From: a bacterium
Lineage (GTDB): Bacteria; SZUA-79; Acidulodesulfobacterales; Acidulodesulfobacteraceae
Assembly: GCA_021811805.1 (NCBI GenBank)
Contig: JAKAQA010000004.1
Span: forward strand, 1-34,722
Direction of reading: 5' to 3'
DNA length: 34,722 nt
The position numbers were made by a program, and so were the translations under genes. Below are positions 1 through 8,230 of this stretch, in pieces. The notes below the pieces were generated by a model. It ran no database searches. It was not told the DNA's origin and saw only the letters and a program-made list of their open reading frames with translations. Every line of letters begins with the position of its first letter. The first letter of the stretch is position 1.

Positions 1-236
1 ATAAGACGGTATTAAAGGAAACACGCAGGGGCTTATGAAAGAAAACAATCCCGCGAGAAATGCTACTAAAAATGATACGTTGGGAGCAAAAAATGAATCC
101 ATAAATAATTACCTCAATTACATTCTACAACATAGCGCCGCCGCTTGCAAATATATTTTTGTTTTAAGCGGCTCATTTAACTTTATAATTATGCGGTATA
201 ATTATAATATTAAACCTTAAAAATAAAAGAAATGTT

Positions 237-1589
237 ATGAAAGAATACGACGCCATAGTAATAGGAACCGGAGCCGGCGGCATGCCTGCCGCATACAGAT
301 GCGCAGGCGCAGGCATGAAAGTCGCCGTAATAGACTCCCACCCGTTTGGAGGAACATGCGCTCTCAGAGGATGCGATCCTAAAAAAGTTTTAATCGGCTT
401 CTCGGAATTAGTCGATTGCTACGACAGGCTCAATGGTAAAGGAATATCCGCGGATAACCTGAAAATAAATTGGAAAGCAATGATGAAATTTAAAAGGACA
501 TTTACCGGTCCGGTGCCGGAAAACCGCGATAAAGGTTTTAAAGAAGCGGGAATAGATACTTATCGCGGCAGAGCCCGCTTTACTTCTAAAGACGCGGTAG
601 AGATAGGCGGCACAGGTCTTAAAGCCAAGTATTTTATGCTCGGGGCCGGCGCTAAACCAATGAAACTAGGAATCCCCGGCGAGGAACATGTCAAGATAAG
701 CGACGACTTTCTTGAAATGGACGAATTAGCTGAAAAAGTCGTATTTTTAGGCGGCGGCTATATATCTTTCGAATTTGCCGGTATTGCAAAAAAAGCCGGT
801 TCCGATGTAACTATTATTCAAAGAAGCCCTAAAGCCCTTAAGCGTTTTGACAAAGATGTCGTAAAATGGGTTACGGCTTCGATGAATGACGCCGGAATAA
901 AAATACTGCTAAATACTAATCCGTTATCCGTGGAAAAAAAGGGCGGGAATTACGTCGTGCATACATCCGGAGAAGCCGGAGACCTTCAGATTGAAGCCGG
1001 CCTCGTGGTGCACGGCGCAGGAAGAGAACCCGACATCGAAGATATGGGGCTTGATATCGCAGGAGTAAATTACGACAAAAAGGGCATTGCCGTTAACGAA
1101 TATCTTCAAAGCGTTTCAAACCCTTTTGTATATGCGGCGGGAGACTGCGCCGCGACTAAGGGTTATCCCCTTACTCCGGTCGCTTATTTAGAAGGCGGCA
1201 TAGCGGCGTATAATATAATAAACGGCAATAAAAAAAAGCCGGATTACGCCGGGATGCCTAATGTCGTCTTTACGCTTCCTCCCATGGCTTTTGTGGGTTT
1301 AACGGAAGAGCAGGCTTTATCGGCGGGTTATAAATTCAGGGTAAATATGGAAGAAACTTCCGAATGGTATTCTTCGAAACGCATAGGAGAAAAACACTCC
1401 GGGTTTAAGATTTTAATAGAGGAAGGTACCGGGCGCATAATAGGCGCGCATCTTTTTGGGGCGGGCTCCGAAGAAGTTATTAATATTTTTGCGCTTGCCG
1501 TAAGGAATAATCTTACGGCTTCGGCTTTAAAAGACGCTATTTATACATATCCCACAAAGACGTCCGATATAAGCGATATGCTTTATTAA
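237..1589 (+). CDS. FAD-dependent pyridine nucleotide-disulfide oxidoreductase (class I, dihydrolipoamide dehydrogenase/mercuric reductase-like)
   Basis: N-terminal GxGxxG (VIGTGAGGMPAA), redox-active GGTCALRGCDPKK, second dinucleotide fold VVFLGGGYISFEFAG, YAAGDCA FAD motif, C-terminal dimerisation-type region. Confidence 0.9.
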   Translation: MKEYDAIVIGTGAGGMPAAYRCAGAGMKVAVIDSHPFGGTCALRGCDPKKVLIGFSELVDCYDRLNGKGISADNLKINWKAMMKFKRTFTGPVPENRDKGFKEAGIDTYRGRARFTSKDAVEIGGTGLKAKYFMLGAGAKPMKLGIPGEEHVKISDDFLEMDELAEKVVFLGGGYISFEFAGIAKKAGSDVTIIQRSPKALKRFDKDVVKWVTASMNDAGIKILLNTNPLSVEKKGGNYVVHTSGEAGDLQIEAGLVVHGAGREPDIEDMGLDIAGVNYDKKGIAVNEYLQSVSNPFVYAAGDCAATKGYPLTPVAYLEGGIAAYNIINGNKKKPDYAGMPNVVFTLPPMAFVGLTEEQALSAGYKFRVNMEETSEWYSSKRIGEKHSGFKILIEEGTGRIIGAHLFGAGSEEVINIFALAVRNNLTASALKDAIYTYPTKTSDISDMLY

Positions 1590-1704
1590 TCCGGCTGGAG
1601 TTTTTACTATATCGGGGTTATGCATCCCGAAGATTTTCAAAATACTTTAAAAATCAAAAATAGCCTTAAAATCTTAAATCCGTTTAAAAATTGACGCATA
1701 AAAA

Positions 1705-1728
1705 AACCCGCTGCTAAAACAGCGGGTT
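1705..1728. terminator. Hairpin terminator-like element downstream of the oxidoreductase
   Basis: AACCCGCTG-ctaaaa-CAGCGGGTT perfect 9-bp stem, A-run before and T/A-rich after. Confidence 0.6.
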
Positions 1729-2032
1729 ATATATTAATTCTTTACATGTTGCCAGAAGGTATTTTTTAAAAAGTATAAACATGCCTGATTAATAAAATTA
1801 ATAAATAAATTAAATAAAATTGAATATTTATAATTAAAAATACAACAATATTAAATAATTTTGTAAAGTTTATTACGGTTTTAGTTTAATATTTTTGCAA
1901 TTATATTAATTAAAAGTTTAAGTTAATCAATAAATAGGCATTGCATTTTAACTGGATGGTTATCATATAATACCAACATTGATAATTGATGAAATAAAGC
2001 AATATAAAAGTTTATTATATATTTATTACCCC

Positions 2033-3238
2033 CTATTTCTTAAATATATTGGGAATTCTCGGCATTCCTTGTCGCTGAATATAAAGAGAATATTTTTGTT
2101 GAATTTTCGTGATATAAGGTGGTAATAATCTGCCAATTCTTTTGTCACTAATAGCTTGCCATTTTTCTATACGAATATTCTTAAATTGAAAAGAAAATGT
2201 TTTTCCTTCAAACATTGAAAAGATAATGGATTCATTATCACCCTCCTTGAAATATCCATATTTCTTAATATAAATATCCTTTTCTTGTTTTTTTGAAAGC
2301 TTAGCCCCTTTTATCAAATATAATTCGACCTTTTGAAGTATATCGCATGTCGTACCGTTTCTTGGAATACAATCGCAATCAGGTCGTATATTTAAAAAGA
2401 TATCCCCTTTAATTTTAAATATATCTCCTGCTACAATTGTGTTTTCGTGTATTTTATCTTTATCAAGGAAACGTTCTCCAGTAAAAACTCTACGTGTTTC
2501 TTCTATGCTATTATTTTTATTTTTAGCCCTTCTTTTTATCATAGCAGAATCGAATTTAAAAGGGGTCATGCGGGTATGTAAATTACGCGAGATCATTTCT
2601 CCAAGTCCTGATGATACATTAATATCAATACCATCATCCGAAAACGATTTCCAAATGATTTTAGGCCAATTAGGATCTATTTCATAAAAGTTATGAAATA
2701 GATCTGTTTTAGCTTTCTCATATTCGCTTTCCCATACTTTAAGAACATAAACCGGCGGAGTGTGTTTTATCCAATCCTGTATAGCTTTAAAAAGACTGTT
2801 TTTTCCGGTAAGTTCAGATTTTTTTTTAATAAAAATATAATTTGGCTTATTTTCTTTATATAGCCCCTCTTCTTGAAGTTTTGAACTTACCTCATCTATA
2901 ACTTCATTTGTAAAAATAAAAACCGGGACAAAGCAAATATTTTTAAGATTTTTAAGGAAATTGGTATTAGCAGTGATATTAGTGTCGGCATATTTAGGAT
3001 TAATAACTCCTGCCATCGTATCTGCATCGCTCAAATCATTAAGATTCCAATCAAGCAAAATAAAAGAAATTCCTTTCCAATTTTTTATAACATCATCTTC
3101 AGGAATTTCACCATATTTTAAACAAGGCATTTTATGTTTTTCTATTTGACTAATAATTTGGTTTATATTAGCCTCATTTTTTTTAATCTCATCGTCAATT
3201 ACAACCGCAATGCCGGAAAACAAGTCATTTGTACTCAC
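2033..3238 (-). CDS. Receiver-domain (REC) protein with uncharacterised C-terminal region
   Basis: VVIDDE acidic pair, FILLDWNL phosphoacceptor-type Asp, VFIFTNE Thr position, YIFIKKKSEL Lys position; GTG start 1 nt after the stop of the upstream ATPase gene; no recognisable HTH output domain. Confidence 0.75.
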   Translation of the reverse strand: MSTNDLFSGIAVVIDDEIKKNEANINQIISQIEKHKMPCLKYGEIPEDDVIKNWKGISFILLDWNLNDLSDADTMAGVINPKYADTNITANTNFLKNLKNICFVPVFIFTNEVIDEVSSKLQEEGLYKENKPNYIFIKKKSELTGKNSLFKAIQDWIKHTPPVYVLKVWESEYEKAKTDLFHNFYEIDPNWPKIIWKSFSDDGIDINVSSGLGEMISRNLHTRMTPFKFDSAMIKRRAKNKNNSIEETRRVFTGERFLDKDKIHENTIVAGDIFKIKGDIFLNIRPDCDCIPRNGTTCDILQKVELYLIKGAKLSKKQEKDIYIKKYGYFKEGDNESIIFSMFEGKTFSFQFKNIRIEKWQAISDKRIGRLLPPYITKIQQKYSLYIQRQGMPRIPNIFKK

Positions 3239-3239
3239 T

Positions 3240-5501
3240 TTAGTCCTCCTTTTTAATGAAATTTATCACAAAATTTGCTCCGTTTAAAATTAAATCCCCG
3301 TTTAAGTCTGCAATTTCAATAGAATAATCATTTCTTTCAAGAAGCTGCCGTGCGATGTATAACCCTAAACCCCGACCGTCTTCCCCTTTTCCCGAATAGA
3401 ATGGTTCGAAAATATACGGAGCGTCATCCTTGTTTACACCGGGACCATTATCGGAAAAAATAAGTTTTCCGTAATTGCCGTCCATGGTTATCTCTATTTT
3501 TTTTTGTTTCTGCGCTGTTTGTTGTAGCCAATATATAGAGTTATCAAATAGATTAAGAAAAAGCTGGAGCAATACGGCATCCGTAGTTTTGGCGGTAAGG
3601 GGCGAACCTATTTCGTTGATGTCCAAATCAATACCTTCCTTTTTCAGTGAACGCTTATATATCCTTTCGACCTTCGCTATAACTTCTTTAACCCTTATTT
3701 CCCGCCTTCTTTGTTTTGATGATTTAAACAATAACTGGATATCTTTCAACTGCGTTTCCACAAAAGAAAGCATCCCTCTAAGGGACTGCATTTCTTTTTG
3801 CAGTTCTTCTCTATCTAAATCTGCACCGCTTAACATGTCTGAAATTAACGCATCTATAGCGGACATAGCTTTGCCCATCATAGCCATTATGTCATGAGAT
3901 GCAGTCTCTACGGAAAGTCCTACGCCAGCTAGCTCCTCCGTCGTCTCTGCCCGTTGAACGAGATACCTGCGTTCGATGCTGTATTCTTTCTCAATTTTAG
4001 CGGCCAGATTAAGCGCTTCATGCTTTTCTTGAACGATTTTTTTTAATTGCTCAATGTCTTCGCGAATCTGTTCAGTTCTGAAAACATCTTGGGCATTTTT
4101 ATCTTTAAGTTGCTCCTTATATTGGGCATAAGGCTTCTGTCTGATATAAGAAAGAATTATCCGCAGAAGGGCGATAAAGTCTCCTGTTGCATTGCCTTCG
4201 TCTATAAGTCCTTCGCGATTAGTTTTATCTTTAAGATTAGGATTTTCTTTTTGGGATATTTTAATAAATCCGACAACCTGGTCGTTGCTCAAAAAATCTC
4301 CAGCACTTATAGTTCCACGTTGCATATCAATTTTCAGCCAATCATCATCCTTTTCTCCGTAAGGATATACCCTAATACCGTCACGGTAAAGATATATACG
4401 ATGATCTTTTATTATTTTTTTATCTTCCTTATCTAATTGGAATTTAGGTGGCGCCTGCGGCGTAAGATCGAAAACAAAAAAGTCGAATTTAAAAGAGCCG
4501 CAATCGGTTTTAATTTCATTGAGCATCCCCTTTATGTCTCCGAAACGTTCCTTAAACCATTCTCTAAAAATTTTTAATCCTTTTATTTCGGTACTGCTGA
4601 GTTTTAATATTTTTTCAACCCCGTTTAATAAGAATCTGAATTCCGCATTTTGTTCGTCATAGATGCCGCTTTTTATCTCTATAACCGATTTTTCTTCCAG
4701 AATAAATCTCAACTTATTTAAATAATCTTCGCGAAAATTTTGATATTCTTTGTCTTTATATATATAAACCTTGAATGAATCTTTATTGCTTTCTTCTGTT
4801 TTATCCTCTAAATCTGTATCAAAAAAAATTGTTTCCAACTTTTCAAGATCGTAGTATAGATTTTTTACCTTTTGCTCTGACCAACTACTTTTTAAATCGT
4901 ATATTTCAATTCGAGTTCCGTGCGATTCTCGCGACCTTTTTTGTATCTTTCCTAATGGAAAATAAGTTACTTTAATATTTTGCGGGGAGCGCTCCTCAAA
5001 ATCCACAGAAATGTCATCGATAAATAAAGTCTTATGCTCTCCATTTTCTGTAAGAAAATCATCGTCAAACTTAGAAAAATTAAAATCGACTACCCGTTCA
5101 ACATTTTCTCCTTTAGCCCTTGTGATAATTTTAATACGCCTGCCTAATTTCATTAAGGCAAAACGGCCAATTCCTTTTTCCCCCTGAATTACCCTACCTT
5201 TTTCGGTAGTATCTTTTACGGCTTTTCTCTGTAATTTTTCAGGGGTAGCGGGATTTAAGAAATGATTCTTTATTATATCAATCCCCATTCCAAAACCGTT
5301 ATCTTCTATAACAATATTTGAACAGGATAGAATTGAATAATTATCTATGAAATTATTAAAGGAGAGTTTTACCCATGTTGCATCAGCATCATATGAATTC
5401 TTAATTATTTCTATTAATGCAATGCGACTATCTTTTATCAACTGTTCGCCAAGCATCGTCAAAAGACGAGCATACGGCCTCATTTTTACTGTTTCACCCA
5501 T
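3240..5501 (-). CDS. Dual GHKL ATPase: MORC/HSP90-like N-terminal domain plus histidine-kinase-like DHp/HATPase C-terminal region
   Basis: N-terminal N-box EIIKNSYDADA, IEDNGFGM, GEKGIGRFA; C-terminal H-box-like ETASHDIMAMM, N-box LFLNLFDNSIYW, SDNGPGV, GRGLGLYIARQL. Confidence 0.85.
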   Translation of the reverse strand: MGETVKMRPYARLLTMLGEQLIKDSRIALIEIIKNSYDADATWVKLSFNNFIDNYSILSCSNIVIEDNGFGMGIDIIKNHFLNPATPEKLQRKAVKDTTEKGRVIQGEKGIGRFALMKLGRRIKIITRAKGENVERVVDFNFSKFDDDFLTENGEHKTLFIDDISVDFEERSPQNIKVTYFPLGKIQKRSRESHGTRIEIYDLKSSWSEQKVKNLYYDLEKLETIFFDTDLEDKTEESNKDSFKVYIYKDKEYQNFREDYLNKLRFILEEKSVIEIKSGIYDEQNAEFRFLLNGVEKILKLSSTEIKGLKIFREWFKERFGDIKGMLNEIKTDCGSFKFDFFVFDLTPQAPPKFQLDKEDKKIIKDHRIYLYRDGIRVYPYGEKDDDWLKIDMQRGTISAGDFLSNDQVVGFIKISQKENPNLKDKTNREGLIDEGNATGDFIALLRIILSYIRQKPYAQYKEQLKDKNAQDVFRTEQIREDIEQLKKIVQEKHEALNLAAKIEKEYSIERRYLVQRAETTEELAGVGLSVETASHDIMAMMGKAMSAIDALISDMLSGADLDREELQKEMQSLRGMLSFVETQLKDIQLLFKSSKQRRREIRVKEVIAKVERIYKRSLKKEGIDLDINEIGSPLTAKTTDAVLLQLFLNLFDNSIYWLQQTAQKQKKIEITMDGNYGKLIFSDNGPGVNKDDAPYIFEPFYSGKGEDGRGLGLYIARQLLERNDYSIEIADLNGDLILNGANFVINFIKKED

Positions 5502-6775
5502 TATTTCCTTCCTATTAAGATAAATTCCTCTGAATATATTTTCTTGTTGTTATGGTTTGAAGAAAATTTTCCGGATTTGTCGCGATATGGGGTTAAGGTT
5601 TTGCCGGTAATTTGTCTTTTTGTAACCATAATTTTTTTAAACCCGCTACTAAGTAAGGATTCGCATAAATGCTCAGCATTCTCAATCTTTACCCCCTTGT
5701 ATTCAGTATTTCCTATAACAAAAACCGCAGCCCCGCTGTCGGAAAGCATATAATAGCAGACATCCGCAACTTTCTGCATATCAAGGAAATATTTAGCAAC
5801 AGACCGGACTTTTGATTTAGCTCTATCATATAAACGCAAAACTACACCAGTGCCAGTGTTGTTTAATCGTTTCAGTTCTCTTTCGAAATTGTATTTATGG
5901 TAAAGGCTACCTATGGAACCAAAACGAAGGCTGTGGTAATCCTCGGCATAATCAAGCCATAAAGAAGATAGCTGATGCAAATCCGCATATTCGTACGATG
6001 TAACATAAGGAGGGCTGGTGATAATCATGTCAACTTTAGGTTTGCTTACCGATTTGTCTAAAAAGTTAGCTGTTTTTATTTCTATTTTTGGTTTCCCCGT
6101 TAAACCGCTTTCTTCGTTAGCGTCTATCATAAATTCGCATTGTTTTTTGAATATAGTTATAACATCAGTTGAATTCTTATTGGGATCTACCTGCGGTTTT
6201 ATTGATTTCGTTAGCCACCGCGAAGATGGTTTTAAAATATTTGAAAAAGCACAGAGAAAAAAAAGCTTATACCGGCTTCGGCTTGGTATAATGTTCTCAA
6301 TCGTGTATTTTAATCTAAAAATTTTTCCATACTGCTCTTTTTCATACCAATATTGTAATCTATCATTAGCCGTTTCATAATGACCGTTTTGATTTTTTAC
6401 GGTTGCATAGAAATTTAAAATTAAAAGCAAGTATTTTCTCAGCCGTTCAGTATCATACTTATCGCTTTTAACCTTGGCAATCATAGTTGCAACGGGATTT
6501 ATATCGCATCCCCAAAAATCGATATTGTTTCTTTTTGCTTCAAAAGCTACAGTGCCGCAACCGCAAAAGATATCAGCTATTTTGTTAACCACTATTTTAT
6601 TTTTCTTGGCATATGATAATGCTTTTGTAGTTAAAAATGCAGGAAATTTTGCGGGGTATGAATGAATCCGGTGCATTTTGAATTCTCTCTCTTCAACAAG
6701 ATTCCAAGATGGATCAGAAGGTATTTTGTTAAAATTAACTTTTCTAAAATCAGCACCTGATTCAATTTCAAACAT
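5501..6775 (-). CDS. DNA methyltransferase (N4-cytosine/N6-adenine type, TSPPY motif)
   Basis: Motif I IADIFCGCGTVAFEA, motif IV IITSPPYVTSYEYADL, HSYPAKFPAF N-terminal motif; TAATG overlap with the downstream ATPase gene. Confidence 0.85.
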   Translation of the reverse strand: MFEIESGADFRKVNFNKIPSDPSWNLVEEREFKMHRIHSYPAKFPAFLTTKALSYAKKNKIVVNKIADIFCGCGTVAFEAKRNNIDFWGCDINPVATMIAKVKSDKYDTERLRKYLLLILNFYATVKNQNGHYETANDRLQYWYEKEQYGKIFRLKYTIENIIPSRSRYKLFFLCAFSNILKPSSRWLTKSIKPQVDPNKNSTDVITIFKKQCEFMIDANEESGLTGKPKIEIKTANFLDKSVSKPKVDMIITSPPYVTSYEYADLHQLSSLWLDYAEDYHSLRFGSIGSLYHKYNFERELKRLNNTGTGVVLRLYDRAKSKVRSVAKYFLDMQKVADVCYYMLSDSGAAVFVIGNTEYKGVKIENAEHLCESLLSSGFKKIMVTKRQITGKTLTPYRDKSGKFSSNHNNKKIYSEEFILIGRK

Positions 6776-7031
6776 AATATTATGCTTATAATAGGGCGTA
6801 TAGAAATCTTTTATTTACATCGGCATTAATTTTGATATAATTAAAAATTTTATCAATAAATTATATTTAGGTCAAGGAAAATGAAATATTTTAAAGCAAT
6901 TTCGGCATTGCAAAATAAATAATTATCTTTAATGAATCTAATTTGTTGGGGTTAAAACGCCACTAATTTTTTAAATAAGTAATTTCCAGCAGTCATACTA
7001 GTTTTCCTCAAGCAATAATCAAAACAAGATT

Positions 7032-7119
7032 GTATATGCTAATTATAGTATGTAGAACGAAAATTAGGAAGAGCATATACTTATAATTACCTTAAAGTTA
7101 TGAATTTAATAAGTATATG
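7032..7119. promoter_or_regulatory. Putative C-protein operator region with three GTATATG/CATATAC half-sites
   Basis: GTATATGC 7032-7039; CATATACTTAT 7074-7084 is an exact 11-bp inverted repeat of ATAAGTATATG 7109-7119; the last arm contains the ATG of the HTH gene. Confidence 0.5.
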
Positions 7120-7332
7120 AGCAAAACAATACTAGAAAAATTTGGTGAACAAGTTCGCAAGGAAAGACATCAAAAAGGTTTTTCTCAAGAAGAGCTTGCC
7201 GCTAGAGCTGGTGTTCATCGCACCTATATCGGCATGATTGAAAGAGCGGAAAAAAATATTACACTAGAAAATATTGAAAAAGTCATAAAGGCTCTCGGTT
7301 TAAAAATATCGGATTTTTTTAAAGACTTTTAA
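7117..7332 (+). CDS. XRE/Cro-type HTH controller (C) protein of an R-M system
   Basis: 71 aa; FGEQVRKERHQKGFSQEELAARAGVHRTYIGMIERAEKNITLENIEKVIKALGL; 1-nt gap to the REase candidate. Confidence 0.85.
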   Translation: MSKTILEKFGEQVRKERHQKGFSQEELAARAGVHRTYIGMIERAEKNITLENIEKVIKALGLKISDFFKDF

Positions 7333-7333
7333 T

Positions 7334-8230
7334 ATGAATTATAAAGAATTCATTCAGAAAACAAGTCAAGAAATAAAATCTAATATTGTAGATTTAAGTG
7401 TTGAGCGCAAAAGAGGAAATGCTCCAACGCAGGCGTTTTCAAATTTCTTAACCCATAGCGAGCAGGGAGATTGGGCTGAAGTTTTATTTTTCAACGCTTT
7501 AAAAGAATCTGATTTAGCATGCATTCCCGTGCGATATGGAAGATCGGACAAAATTATTGCCGGCGACCCAAACTTTAAAGAATTTTATAACTCTTATCAA
7601 AACGAGCTTGATTTAATCGGAAAGCGTCCTGATATTTTATTGTTTAAATCTGACGATTATCGGAATGAATGGGGCAGCGACATTAGCAAATTGCCGATAG
7701 AAACATTAAAATCCATTGTCCCAAAAGCAATTGCTGGATTTGAAGTTAGATCAAGCGCATATCTGACAAAAAAGTTTGTTCCTAAAAAAAATAGACCTTT
7801 TTTGAGTTTTACTCCAAAAGTTGAAGATTTATTGGTAGTTTTAAAATGGATTGAAACATACGGCGTTCCGCATTTTTATGTTCAAATCTTTTTTGACGCG
7901 ATTTATATAATATCGTTTAAAGATATTTTATTATTATTAAGAAATGCTCAAATTGATGAGCGGGGAATCAAAAATAAAAAAATATTAGGGAAAATAGACA
8001 GTAACCCAGCCTTTGTTATTGAAAAAAATCCTAAGAACCAATACAAAGAAACTATTCATATCTATACAGACAGAGGAAAAATTTTAAGCGACAAAATAGA
8101 ATATCCAAAATTAGTTGGAAGTAAAAAAGAATTGGCGGGCGGGCGACTGCTTCATTATGTAAGTTTTGAAGGCGGAAAGGCGGAAATTAAAAAAGATGAA
8201 TTGCTTAAGCTTATCGCAGATAATTTTTAA
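7334..8230 (+). CDS. Type II restriction endonuclease candidate (possibly AccI-family)
   Basis: Cotranscribed with C protein; RPDILLFK ... GFEVRSSAY is consistent with a PD-(D/E)XK-like core; convergent with a cognate-type N6-adenine MTase. AccI-family assignment from recollection only. Confidence 0.6.
   Translation: MNYKEFIQKTSQEIKSNIVDLSVERKRGNAPTQAFSNFLTHSEQGDWAEVLFFNALKESDLACIPVRYGRSDKIIAGDPNFKEFYNSYQNELDLIGKRPDILLFKSDDYRNEWGSDISKLPIETLKSIVPKAIAGFEVRSSAYLTKKFVPKKNRPFLSFTPKVEDLLVVLKWIETYGVPHFYVQIFFDAIYIISFKDILLLLRNAQIDERGIKNKKILGKIDSNPAFVIEKNPKNQYKETIHIYTDRGKILSDKIEYPKLVGSKKELAGGRLLHYVSFEGGKAEIKKDELLKLIADNF

Noticed and set aside
35-220. 61-aa plus-strand ORF at the window start
   Set aside because: No recognisable domain, low-complexity Asn/Lys-rich N-terminus; cannot be supported as a gene.
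924-1109. Antisense ORF inside the oxidoreductase
   Set aside because: Shadow ORF opposite a well-supported CDS.
3475-3897. 140-aa plus ORF (and 2439-2687, 4047-4436, 6018-6380 etc.) opposite the ATPase/MTase operon
   Set aside because: Antisense to strongly motif-supported genes; composition is hydrophobic shadow sequence with no domain.
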